DNA from: an uncultured bacterium
GTDB lineage: Bacteria > Verrucomicrobiota > Kiritimatiellia > RFP12 > UBA1067
DNA: 64,000 nucleotides
NCBI GenBank assembly: GCA_902764415.1
Contig: CACWVU010000001.1
Span: forward strand, 65,133 to 129,132
Direction of reading: 5' to 3'
In this document: piece after piece, positions 1-7,482 of the stretch
How positions within the stretch are numbered: the first letter of the stretch is position 1
Layout of the letters: the number at the start of each line of letters is the position of its first letter
Notes under the pieces: generated by a model
Seen by the model: the letters and a program-made list of their open reading frames with translations, nothing else
The model's database searches: none
What the model was told of the DNA's origin: nothing
Program-made: the position numbers and the translations under genes

Positions 1-2
1 GC

Positions 3-665
3 AGGAGCTGGTCGGACCTCCCGTACCTCGAGGCGGCGATGCTCGCGTCCAAGTCGATGAAGGGCGGGGTGAAGCGCGCGGTGGTGGCGTCGCGGCTTTT
101 CGCGCCGACGGTGATGACGCTCGTGCGCAAGTCGCTGAAGGGCGTCGAAACCGAGGACGACTACACCTCGCCCGCGGCGCATCCGTCGGCGCTGCCGCCG
201 GGCGGCGTCGAGACGAACCGGCTTGCCGCGCTCGCCGCCGCGCTGACGGCGCAGTCGGTGCCGCCGCTGGCGCGAGTCGGGGTGGAGTCGGTCACCGAGG
301 TCACGCCGACGGCGTGGCCGGAGCTTGCCTACGCCACGCCGTTCGCGTGGTCGTACGTGCTGCGCGCGCCGGAGGAGAAGCGGGTGTTCGTCATCAAGGC
401 CGGCGGCGGCGCGAAGGAGTTCCGGTTCGTGCGCACCCACGGCAGCGAGCGCCAGGCGCGGGTCACCCCGGTCGGCCGCGACCAGGCGACGGTGGAGGTG
501 TCGGCGAAGCTGCTCAACCCCACCAGCCGCGTCGACGTCGCCGTCTTCGCGCGCAACCCCGGCACCGGCTGGGGCGCGCCGTCCTACGTCTCCTTCGCGC
601 GCATGGACCCGGACGCGCCGTACTCCGACCCGGCGCTGACCCCACTCCACGACATAGGGAAATGA
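3..665 (+). CDS. Hypothetical protein, C-terminal part (5' end outside window)
   Basis: An open frame enters from the left edge and ends in TGA at 663-665; the internal ATG at 39 has no ribosome binding site and the frame is open upstream of it, so the gene starts outside the window. The visible 220 residues show no catalytic motif I recognise. The last about 120 residues (from VESVTEVTP to the end) alternate hydrophobic and polar residues like a beta-sandwich or Ig-like module, ending in PLHDIGK. It could be the tail of a large secreted protein, but that is a guess. It is followed immediately by repeat element E1. Confidence 0.6.
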   Translation, partial: RSWSDLPYLEAAMLASKSMKGGVKRAVVASRLFAPTVMTLVRKSLKGVETEDDYTSPAAHPSALPPGGVETNRLAALAAALTAQSVPPLARVGVESVTEVTPTAWPELAYATPFAWSYVLRAPEEKRVFVIKAGGGAKEFRFVRTHGSERQARVTPVGRDQATVEVSAKLLNPTSRVDVAVFARNPGTGWGAPSYVSFARMDPDAPYSDPALTPLHDIGK

Positions 666-683
666 AGAGGCGCAGAGGGTTTT

Positions 684-909
684 AACTCCGATGGTTTGGG
701 CTCTCGCTACCGCTCCGCAGCTTCGCATCCAACAACCACAATCCATTGCCACTTGGGAGAGTTTTATAACTGGGGGCAAACCCCCAGACCCCCTGCGGCG
801 AAGCCGCAGATATAACCTATGGCCTGTATGGCTGTGTCAAATGAATGGTATGTGCGAAGCAAAGCACATTCAGCGGAGCGTTAGCGAGAGCGCACAGATC
901 GGAGTAGTT
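684..909. repeat. Palindromic repeat E, copy 1 (E1)
   Basis: Fills most of the 350-base gap between the first gene and the GxxExxY gene. The ends are inverted: AACTCCGAT at 684 and ATCGGAGTA near 898-906. Inside them are inverted arms CTCTCGCTACCGCTCCG and, at 871-890, the near-complement CGGAGCGTTAGCGAGAG. The centre holds two adjacent hairpins, CTGGGGG/CCCCCAG with loop CAAA, then CTGCGGC-GAA-GCCGCAG, followed by ATATAA. A second right-end-like stretch, CACAGATCGGAGTTAG, occurs at 961-976. No coding capacity is evident. Confidence 0.85.
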
Positions 910-1000
910 TATACCCCCCTGCGCGACACCCTGAACAGCGAGCCACGGTGGTGTGCTTACGCACAGATCGGAGTTAGTTGCCCAGCGACGCCGAAAAGTG

Positions 1001-1016
1001 TGGTATAATATGCGCA
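1001..1016 (+). promoter_or_regulatory. Extended -10 promoter of first GxxExxY gene, leaderless
   Basis: TGGTATAAT at 1001-1009 is a perfect extended -10. Its last base is 6 bases before the ATG at 1016, exactly where transcription should begin, so the mRNA is predicted to lack a leader. No matching -35 is seen. Confidence 0.75.
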
Positions 1017-1474
1017 TGATTCTCAGCAACGATCCGAAGGCATATGCGATTATGGGGTGCGCGATGCGCGTGCATTCCACTCTGGGCTATGGCTTTCTCG
1101 AGTCCGCTTACGGCGACGCTCTGGAAATCGAGTTCAAGAAGAACGGCATTCCGTACGTACGCGAGGACACCATAAGCATCTACTATGACGGGCAGCCACT
1201 GCCGACTAACTGGCGCGCGGACTTCACCTGCTTCGACCGCAGCTACATCGTTGAGCTGAAAGCCCTGAGGTCCATTACGAAGATCGAATGGGCGCAGGTA
1301 ATCCACTACATGCGGGCGACTCGTATCCCCTACGCCATGCTCCTCAACTTTGGGCGACCGCAGCTACAGTACGACACTTTTGATCTTGACAAGCTTCCAA
1401 TGGAAGCCATCCTTGACGCTGCGGCGCAGCCGCATCAAAAACCACCTCTTTCGACTTTTCAGAGTTTCCAGTGA
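1016..1474 (+). CDS. GxxExxY family protein (nuclease-like), copy 1
   Basis: A 152-residue protein. The family signature GFLESAY is at residues 26-32, and a PD-(D/E)xK-like nuclease core is visible as D69, then E80-L-K82 in YIVELKAL, followed by LLNFG near residue 110. The biochemical function of the family is not established; the D...ExK pattern suggests a nuclease fold. The start at 1016 is chosen because the -10 box places the transcript start there; an in-frame ATG at 1010 overlaps the -10 box and is less likely. Base composition is lower in GC than the neighbours. The gene lies alone between two copies of palindromic repeat E (684-909 and 1503-1767), an arrangement echoed at the second GxxExxY locus near 37.2 kb. 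Confidence 0.88.
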   Translation: MILSNDPKAYAIMGCAMRVHSTLGYGFLESAYGDALEIEFKKNGIPYVREDTISIYYDGQPLPTNWRADFTCFDRSYIVELKALRSITKIEWAQVIHYMRATRIPYAMLLNFGRPQLQYDTFDLDKLPMEAILDAAAQPHQKPPLSTFQSFQ

Positions 1475-1502
1475 AAAATGCAGCCAGATCGTGTTGGTTT
1501 GA

Positions 1503-1767
1503 AACTCCGATGGTTGGGGCTCTCACTACCGTTCCGCAGCTTCGCATCTGCCAACCTCAATCCAGTTTCGCTTCAGATTTTGCTCACACAGAGGCGCAGA
1601 GACACAGAGTTTTTTTTAACTGGGGCTTCGCCCCAGACCCCGTGAGAGCCCCCTGCGGCGAAGCCGCAGATATAAAACAAGTTCAGCATGGCCGTGGAAG
1701 ACGAATGCCGAGTGCGAAGCCCCGACCATTCTGCGGAGCGGTAGCGAGAGCCATACGGATCGGAGTT
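1503..1767. repeat. Palindromic repeat E, copy 2 (E2)
   Basis: Occupies the 343-base gap between the GxxExxY gene and dus. Ends are AACTCCGATGG (1503) and ATCGGAGTT (1759-1767). The arms are imperfect 20-base inverted repeats around CTACCGTTCCGCAG and CTGCGGAGCGGTAG. The core hairpins are CTGGGGC-TTC-GCCCCAG, a short CCCGTGAGAGCC insertion, then CTGCGGC-GAA-GCCGCAG and ATATAAAA. An octamer repeat (CACAGAGG, CGCAGAGA, CACAGAGT at 1587-1610) and eight T residues sit in its left half. Same orientation as E1 and E4. Confidence 0.85.
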
Positions 1768-1817
1768 TCCTATGCTATGCCGACGACGCCCCCACAATCT
1801 TATTTGAAAAATCTAAA

Positions 1818-2756
1818 ATGAGATACGTTCTTGCGCCGCTGGCCGGCTTCACCGACGCCGCGTTCCGCCGCCTCTGCTTCGAGGGCGGGGCGGACTTCGC
1901 CTACACCGAGATGGTGAGCGCCGCCGGGCTCGCCCACGGCTCGTCGCCGACGCGGCAGCTGATGGAGACGATGCCCGGCGAAGGCGCGCTCGGCTGCCAG
2001 ATCTTCGGCGCTAACGAGTCGGACGTCGCGTACGCCGCTGGCGCGGTGCCGGACCGCTTCAGCGAAATCAACCTCAACGCCGGCTGCCCGGTGCGCAAGG
2101 TGGTGAAGGAGGGCGCGGGGGCGAAGCTCGCCGAGGACCCGGAGAAGGTGTACCGCCTCCTGCGCGCGATGAAGGGGAGCACGCGGCTGCCGGTCACGCT
2201 CAAGACGCGGCTCGGTCCGCGCCCTGACCGCAACCTCTCGCTCGAGCTCCTTGACGCGGCGGAGCGCGCCGGCGTCGCCGGCGTCGTCTTCCACGCGCGC
2301 TTCACCTCGCAGATGCACGGCGGCGCGACGCACCTCGACCTGCTCGCGGAGATCGCCGCGCGCGCGAAGGTGCCGGTGACCGGCAACGGCAGCGTCGTGG
2401 ACGCGAAGAGCGCCGCGGCGATGGCGGCGACCGGCGTGGACGCAATCATGGTCGGGCGCGCGGCGCTCGCGGACCCGTTCATCTTCGCCCGGCTCAAGGG
2501 GAACGAGCCGCCGGAGGAGTCGCCAGCCGCGCTCTGCGCGCGGCACCTCGGGTACCTGCTCGACTTCCGCGACCGCCTCGCCGCCGCGTATCCGCGCGAC
2601 CACGTGCCGCCGCCGGATTCGTTCGCCGCGGTCAAGATGCACACCCACCTCTTCCGCTACTTCAACGGGCGGCCGGGCGCGGCGAAACTGCGCGCGCGGC
2701 TAAATTCCGTCCGTACACTCGCGGAGATATATGATATAATTCACTCGTATGTTTGA
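1818..2756 (+). CDS. dus: tRNA-dihydrouridine synthase (Dus family)
   Basis: A 312-residue FMN enzyme that reduces uridines in the D-loop of tRNA with NAD(P)H. The N-terminal LAPLAGFTDAAFR is the flavin-barrel entry motif; INLNAGCPVRKV holds the general-acid Cys (C90); later VTGNGSV and IMVGRAALADP form the phosphate-binding barrel end. Length matches the family. Whether it is DusA, B or C type cannot be settled by eye. The start ATG at 1818 follows an AT-rich stretch with no clear Shine-Dalgarno sequence. The last codons contain the promoter of the next gene, and its TGA (2754-2756) lies inside that gene's first codons, an 8-base overlap. Confidence 0.92.
   Translation: MRYVLAPLAGFTDAAFRRLCFEGGADFAYTEMVSAAGLAHGSSPTRQLMETMPGEGALGCQIFGANESDVAYAAGAVPDRFSEINLNAGCPVRKVVKEGAGAKLAEDPEKVYRLLRAMKGSTRLPVTLKTRLGPRPDRNLSLELLDAAERAGVAGVVFHARFTSQMHGGATHLDLLAEIAARAKVPVTGNGSVVDAKSAAAMAATGVDAIMVGRAALADPFIFARLKGNEPPEESPAALCARHLGYLLDFRDRLAAAYPRDHVPPPDSFAAVKMHTHLFRYFNGRPGAAKLRARLNSVRTLAEIYDIIHSYV
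2732..2749 (+). promoter_or_regulatory. Extended -10 promoter for fkp inside dus 3' end
   Basis: TGATATAAT at 2732-2740 ends 8 bases before the ATG at 2749, predicting a leaderless or nearly leaderless transcript. It lies within the last codons of dus, so fkp may be transcribed both from here and by read-through. Confidence 0.65.
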
Positions 2757-4845
2757 CATCGTAGTCATAACCGCGGCCAACCGCGCCCAGGCGGCGGGCT
2801 ACCGCGCGCAGCTGCGCGGACGCAAAGGCTTCGTCGTGATCCCCGATCCCGGCGACCGCCGGGTCGGCTCGCTCGGCGCCACCGTGAACGCGCTTAAACT
2901 GCTCGCGCGGCGCGGCGCGGCGCGCGGGCGCGTGCTCGTCTGCCACTCCGGCGGCGACGCGAAGCGCACTCCGGCATACTCCGCGATGGGCAAGGCGTTT
3001 GTGCCGATGCCGGACGGACGCCCGATGCTCGACCACATCGTGGAGGCGATGGACGCGCTGCCGCAGGCTCCGGGAGTCGTGGTCTGCTGCGGCGACGTGG
3101 TGCCGCGGCTTGATCCGGCTCGGGTCCGCTTCGCCGCGAAGGGCGTGACGGGCGTCGCCTATCCCGACGGTCCGTGGCAGGCGCGTAGACACGGCGTCTA
3201 CGTGTCCAAGGCGGGGAGGGGGACGGCGCCGCGGCGAGTGGAGGATTTTCTGCAGAAGCCGGCGGTCTCGCGGGGCAAGTTCCTCGTCGACACCGGCATC
3301 ATGTACATCGACTGGCCGACGGCGGAGAAGATGCGCGCGCTGCCGGTCGCCGGCGACATCTACGAGGAGTTCCCGCGCCTGCTGCTCGGCGGCTTCGCGC
3401 CGTTCGCGGTGGCGGTGGCGCCGTCATGCGAGTTCTTCCACATCGGATCGTCGCGCGAGCTGCTGAAGCTGCTCGGGCGGAGGGGACGGAAGGGCGAACT
3501 CACGCTCGTCGACGGCGTGGAGGCGAAGGTGGAGAGCCTCGGCGGCGACAACATCGTCACCAACGTGCCGGCGTCGTACGGTCCGGTCAGGCTCGCGAAA
3601 GGCGAGTGCCTCACTTCGATTCCGGTCGGCAAGTCCGGCTGGCGCCATCTCCGCTACCGCATCGACGACAGCTTCAAGGAGGACGGACTCTGGGAGCGCC
3701 ACCGGCTCGGCGAGCTGATGCCGCGCGTCGACCATGCGCGACTCCTCGCGCTGCGACGCCGCGCGAACGGCGCGCCGGCGGTGCGCGTCACCGCGCCGGT
3801 GCGCATCGACCTCGCCGGCGGCTGGTCCGATACGCCGCCCATCTGCGAGATCGAGGGCGGCGCGGTTCTCGCCGCGGCGGTTCGGCTCGACGGGAAGCGT
3901 CCGATCGAGGTGACGGTCTCGCCGCGCCGCGACCGCCTGGTCAAGGTGGTCTCGCGCGACCTCGGCAAGAGCCGGGTCCTCAGGTCCGCCCGCGAAGTAG
4001 CAGATCACTCGAATCCGGGCGACTGGTGCTGCCTCGTGAAGGCGGCGCTCGCCGTGACCGGCTTCAGGTTCGGCTCGGCCGGACTCGACATCGTCATCAG
4101 CGCCGATTTGCCGAAAGGCAGCGGGATGGGCACTTCGTCCATCCTCGGCGCCGCCACAATCGCCGCGCTTCTTCAGGCGACCGAAGTCGGCTTCGTGCGC
4201 GGCGGGGAGGTCGACGTCGACCGAGTCGGCGCGCTCACGCTCGCGCTCGAGCGCGAGATGCGCACGGGCGGAGGATGGGAGGACCAGTTCGCCGGCATGA
4301 CGCCGGGGGTGAAGATGATGCGCTCGCGACCGGGCGCGGAACAGCGCGTAGCGGTCGAGCCGGTCGCGATGCCGCCGAAGGCGATGCGCGAGCTGATGCG
4401 GCGCAGCCTCCTCTTCTTCACCGGGCAGAAGCGCATGGCGCGCAACGTGCTGCGGCGTGTCCTCGGCTTCTACGCCGAGAACCCCCACGGCTTCGCGAAG
4501 ATTCTGGTGGGCGCGCTCAAGGCCAACGCCGAGAAGGCGGCCGGGGCGCTCCGTCGCGGCGACTTAGACGCGTTCGCCGCGTGCGTCAACTCCTACTGGC
4601 GCGACAAGCGCCTTTTAGACGCCGGTTCCACCAACGAGAAGGTGGACGACATCATCGACCTCATCCGCGACCGCGCCGCGGCGGTGACGCTGACCGGCGC
4701 GGGCGGCGGCGGCTTCATGTACGTGCTCGCGAAGAGCCCCGCCGGCGCGCGCGGGATCCGCGTGACGCTCGAGCGCAATCCGCCGTCGCCGGACTCGCGC
4801 GTCTACGCCTTCGCGGTGGACGACGCCGGCATGAGGTTCGAATGA
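2749..4845 (+). CDS. fkp: Bifunctional L-fucokinase / fucose-1-phosphate guanylyltransferase
   Basis: A 698-residue two-domain salvage enzyme. The N-terminal half (about 1-340) is the GDP-fucose pyrophosphorylase-like region, with SLGATVNAL near residue 45. The C-terminal half is a GHMP kinase: RIDLAGGWSDTPP at 352-364, the ATP loop PKGSGMGTSSILGAA from 455, and the third motif LTGAGGGGFMYV from 648. The family phosphorylates L-fucose and then makes GDP-L-fucose, which decorates surface glycans. It is shorter than Bacteroides Fkp (about 950 residues), so specificity for a related sugar such as a heptose remains possible. The next gene overlaps by ATGA and is a glycosyltransferase, consistent with use of the activated sugar. 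Confidence 0.85.
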   Translation: MFDIVVITAANRAQAAGYRAQLRGRKGFVVIPDPGDRRVGSLGATVNALKLLARRGAARGRVLVCHSGGDAKRTPAYSAMGKAFVPMPDGRPMLDHIVEAMDALPQAPGVVVCCGDVVPRLDPARVRFAAKGVTGVAYPDGPWQARRHGVYVSKAGRGTAPRRVEDFLQKPAVSRGKFLVDTGIMYIDWPTAEKMRALPVAGDIYEEFPRLLLGGFAPFAVAVAPSCEFFHIGSSRELLKLLGRRGRKGELTLVDGVEAKVESLGGDNIVTNVPASYGPVRLAKGECLTSIPVGKSGWRHLRYRIDDSFKEDGLWERHRLGELMPRVDHARLLALRRRANGAPAVRVTAPVRIDLAGGWSDTPPICEIEGGAVLAAAVRLDGKRPIEVTVSPRRDRLVKVVSRDLGKSRVLRSAREVADHSNPGDWCCLVKAALAVTGFRFGSAGLDIVISADLPKGSGMGTSSILGAATIAALLQATEVGFVRGGEVDVDRVGALTLALEREMRTGGGWEDQFAGMTPGVKMMRSRPGAEQRVAVEPVAMPPKAMRELMRRSLLFFTGQKRMARNVLRRVLGFYAENPHGFAKILVGALKANAEKAAGALRRGDLDAFAACVNSYWRDKRLLDAGSTNEKVDDIIDLIRDRAAAVTLTGAGGGGFMYVLAKSPAGARGIRVTLERNPPSPDSRVYAFAVDDAGMRFE

Positions 4846-5990
4846 CGGTCTGGATCGAGACGCCGTTCGACAACCTGCCGGCCGAGGGCTACCGCCGGAT
4901 GCGCTACTCGCTCATGCAGGCGGCGTTCGTTGCCGCCGGTCACCGTGCGGTCGTCTTCGCCTCGGACTTCAACCACGGCACCAAGGCGCCGCGGCGGATC
5001 GCGGAGATGCCGCCGGACGTGGTGCTGGTGCCGACGATCCCCTATTCGGCCAACGTCTCGCTGCGCCGCGCCTTCAGCCACCTCGTCTATGCGCGGCGCT
5101 TCGAGCGCTTAGCGCGGCGGATGGCCGACGCCGGCGAAGTGCCGCGTCCGGACGTCGTCGTCGCCGCCGCGCCCACGCTCTCCGCCGCAACTGCCGCGAT
5201 GCGGCTTGCGCGGCTGTACGGCGCGAAGTTCGTCCTCGACGTGCAGGACGCGTGGCCCGAGACGTTCTTCCGCCTGTTGCCGAAGTGGCTTCGCTGGGCG
5301 GCGTGGCTGCCGCTCCTGCCGATGCGACTTGCCGCGCGCCGGCTCTACCGCCGCGCCGACCTGGTGACCGGAGTGTCGGCGCGCTACCGCGAGCTGACCG
5401 GGAGGAAGGATTTCGTCCTCGCGCCGCTGGGAATCGACGCGCCGGCTTCCCTGCCGCCGCGCGCCGCGCGGGCGGACGGGACGACGCGCCTTGTCTACGC
5501 CGGCAACCTCGGCTCGGGCTACGGACTCGAGACGGTGGTCGAGGCGGTGGCGCGCGACAGGTCGCTTACGCTCGACGTCGCCGGCACGGGCGGCAAGGAG
5601 GCGGCATTGAGGTCGTTCGCCGCCGCGTGCGGCGCGGCGGACCGGGTGGTGTTCCACGGCTATCTCGGCGAGGCGGAGCTGAAGGCGCTGCTCGCGCAGT
5701 GCGACGTCGGCGTCATTCCGATGCGCGACGACAGCTGGGTGGGGCTGCCCAACAAGCTCTTCGACTATCTTGCGGCGGGGCTGCGCGTGGCGAGCTCGCT
5801 CGACGGCGAGTGCGGCGAGCTGCTGCGGCGCGAGTGGCTTGGGGCGGTGTACGACTTCGCCTCGCCCGACTCGTTCCTCGCCGCGCTCGGCTCGCTGCGG
5901 GATTCCGCCGCGGCGCTTCCCGCCCGCCTCCGCGCCGAGGCGATATATCCTGAGTATGTTGGGGAAGTAATGGCTCTTCAAAGAATTTAG
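4842..5990 (+). CDS. GT4-family glycosyltransferase
   Basis: A 382-residue GT-B glycosyltransferase. DVQDAWPETF in the N-terminal half resembles the D-W-P segment of WcaI/WbuB-like enzymes; the C-terminal half has LVYAGNLGSGYGLETVVEA, the usual start of the nucleotide-sugar domain, and VGVIPMRDDSWVGLPNKLFDY, with the P-x-K-hydrophobic-F-E/D-Y pattern of the donor site. A pair of hydrophobic or basic stretches around residues 145-170 could seat it on the membrane. ATG at 4842 overlaps the fkp stop by 4 bases (ATGA), so the two are translationally coupled; transfer of fucose from GDP-fucose is a reasonable inference but not shown. Confidence 0.85.
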   Translation: MTVWIETPFDNLPAEGYRRMRYSLMQAAFVAAGHRAVVFASDFNHGTKAPRRIAEMPPDVVLVPTIPYSANVSLRRAFSHLVYARRFERLARRMADAGEVPRPDVVVAAAPTLSAATAAMRLARLYGAKFVLDVQDAWPETFFRLLPKWLRWAAWLPLLPMRLAARRLYRRADLVTGVSARYRELTGRKDFVLAPLGIDAPASLPPRAARADGTTRLVYAGNLGSGYGLETVVEAVARDRSLTLDVAGTGGKEAALRSFAAACGAADRVVFHGYLGEAELKALLAQCDVGVIPMRDDSWVGLPNKLFDYLAAGLRVASSLDGECGELLRREWLGAVYDFASPDSFLAALGSLRDSAAALPARLRAEAIYPEYVGEVMALQRI

Positions 5991-6017
5991 TGGAAGTGCC
6001 GACAGCGTGGTGTAAGA

Positions 6018-6244
6018 AACTCCGATCTGTGGGGCTCTCGCTACCGCTCCGCAGAATGGTGTGTGCTTCGCATTTGACATTCGTCATTGCACAGCCACTT
6101 TTACCATGTTTAATATCTGCGGCTTCGCCGCAGGGGGTCTGGGGGCTCGCCCCCAGATATAAAACCAGTTAATGCAGTCAAATGGATTGTGGTTGTGGGA
6201 TGCGGAGCTACGGAGCGGTAGCGGGAGTCCCAACCATCGGAGTT
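6018..6244. repeat. Palindromic repeat E, copy 3 (E3), inverted orientation
   Basis: Lies in the 402-base gap before infA. Ends are AACTCCGATC (6018) and ATCGGAGTT (ending 6244). Arms GGGGCTCTCGCTACCGCTCC and GGAGCGGTAGCGGGAGTCCC are inverted. The core is the reverse of E1/E2/E4: CTGCGGC-TTC-GCCGCAG, then GGGGT, then CTGGGGGC-TC-GCCCCCAG and ATATAAAA. The rest of the gap holds the infA promoter; no gene is visible. Confidence 0.85.
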
Positions 6245-6325
6245 CCAAACTAACACGATCTGATAACATTTCCACCAAAAACTTCTAAGAGCCGAAGTAA
6301 TTCAGCTATCAGCAGCCAATCGCCG

Positions 6326-6361
6326 TTGACGCATTGGGCCGTTTTTGATACAATACACACA
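6326..6361 (+). promoter_or_regulatory. Sigma-70 type promoter of the infA operon
   Basis: TTGACG at 6326-6331 and TACAAT at 6349-6354 are 17 bases apart, with TG one base before the -10 (TGATACAAT). Transcription should start near 6361, giving a leader of about 32 bases with AAGGA before infA. This is one of few promoters here with a good -35. Confidence 0.85.
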
Positions 6362-6392
6362 ATTTTCGTATAAAAAGGAATAAAACAACAGC

Positions 6393-6647
6393 ATGGCGAA
6401 AGAAGAAGACCAGGCGATAGAAGTGACGGGCACCGTCACCAAGGTGTTGCCTGCCACTATGTACAAGGTGCGGCTCGAGAACGGACACGAGGTCCTTGCG
6501 CACATCTCGGGCAAGATGAGGAAGTTCTTCATCAAGATCGCGATCGGCGACACGGTCACCGTCGAGATCTCGCCCTACGACCTCGGCAAGGGCCGCATCA
6601 CCTACCGCCACAAGGTCGGTGCCGAAGCAGTTTCCAACCATCCATAA
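6393..6647 (+). CDS. infA: Translation initiation factor IF-1
   Basis: An 84-residue S1/OB-fold protein that binds the ribosomal A site during initiation. The family core is clear: [20 protein letters not shown], then [17 protein letters not shown] and [13 protein letters not shown]. It is slightly longer than the usual 72 residues, with a few extra acidic N-terminal residues and a short C-terminal tail ([11 protein letters not shown]). A leader with AAAAAGGAATAAA precedes the ATG. It heads a probable operon infA-yebC-nfo-ABC-ktrA-murA running to 11094. Confidence 0.96.
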   Translation: MAKEEDQAIEVTGTVTKVLPATMYKVRLENGHEVLAHISGKMRKFFIKIAIGDTVTVEISPYDLGKGRITYRHKVGAEAVSNHP

Positions 6648-6668
6648 CAAGTCAAGGAGAATACAAAC

Positions 6669-7433
6669 ATGTCAGGTCACAGCCACTGGGCAACAATCAA
6701 GCGCGCCAAGGGCGCCGCGGACGCCAAGAAGGGCAAGATTTTCTCGAAGCTCGGCAAGGAAATCACCATCGTCGTCAAGGCGAAGGGCGGCAACCCGGAC
6801 AACAATCCGACGCTCCGCACGCTGATCGCCAAGGCGAAGGCGGCGCAGATGCCGAACGACAACATCGAGCGCGCGATCAAGAAGGGCACCGGTGAGCTCG
6901 AGTCCGCCGAAATGGTGGACTGCCAGTACGAGGGCATCAAGAACGGCACCGCCGTGGTGGTGCGCGTGCTGACGGACAACAAGAACCGCGCGGCGGCCGA
7001 GGTCGGCAGCGTCTTCAAGAAGAACGGCATCGAGCTCGCGAAGCCGGGCAGCGCCTCGCGCCTCTTCGACAAGCTCGGCCAGGTGATGATCCCCGCGGCC
7101 GACGGCCTCACCGAGGACAAGGTGATGGAGGTCGCGCTCGACGCCGGCGCCGAGGACGTGCTGGTCGAGGACGGTGGCTTCACCGTCAAGACCCAGCCGA
7201 ACGACTTCATCGCCGTCTCCGACGCGATCAAGGCCGCCGGCATCGCGATCGACGAGGAGAACTCCAGCGTCGGGCTGGTGCCGAACATGACCAACCCCGT
7301 CTCGGACGTGGCGACCGCGAAGGCGATCAACAAGTTCGTCGAGATGCTCGAGGACCTCGAGGACACGCAGGACGTCTACACCAACATGGAGACGACCGAC
7401 GAGGTCGACGCCGCGCTCGAAGCCGAAGGCTGA
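6669..7433 (+). CDS. yebC: YebC/PmpR family DNA-binding regulatory protein
   Basis: A 254-residue protein opening with MSGHSHWATIKRAKGAADAK, the hallmark of the YebC family, and carrying GNPDNNPTLRTLIAKAKAAQ and MPNDNIERAIKKGTGE in domain 1. Members act as transcriptional regulators or, as shown for some, as translation factors that relieve stalling at proline stretches. The length is normal (240-250) with a small acidic C-terminal extension. CAAGGAGAATACAAAC gives a good ribosome binding site. It is 21 bases downstream of infA. Confidence 0.95.
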   Translation: MSGHSHWATIKRAKGAADAKKGKIFSKLGKEITIVVKAKGGNPDNNPTLRTLIAKAKAAQMPNDNIERAIKKGTGELESAEMVDCQYEGIKNGTAVVVRVLTDNKNRAAAEVGSVFKKNGIELAKPGSASRLFDKLGQVMIPAADGLTEDKVMEVALDAGAEDVLVEDGGFTVKTQPNDFIAVSDAIKAAGIAIDEENSSVGLVPNMTNPVSDVATAKAINKFVEMLEDLEDTQDVYTNMETTDEVDAALEAEG

Positions 7434-7482
7434 GCGCCGGTTCTCCCCCGCGGTCCCCGATCGGCTCGCCTCTTCTCCGGCC

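Noticed and set aside
684-909. Repeat E as a riboswitch or structured leader
   Set aside because: The copies precede unrelated genes or gene ends, occur in both orientations and lie outside predicted transcription starts, so a repeat family is more likely.
691-1008. Small open frame within E1 and the following region
   Set aside because: It is made almost entirely of repeat E and has no ribosome binding site; similar frames appear in the other E copies with different reading, so it is not a conserved protein.
1016-1474. GxxExxY gene as part of a toxin-antitoxin pair
   Set aside because: No second small gene lies beside either copy; only repeats flank them.
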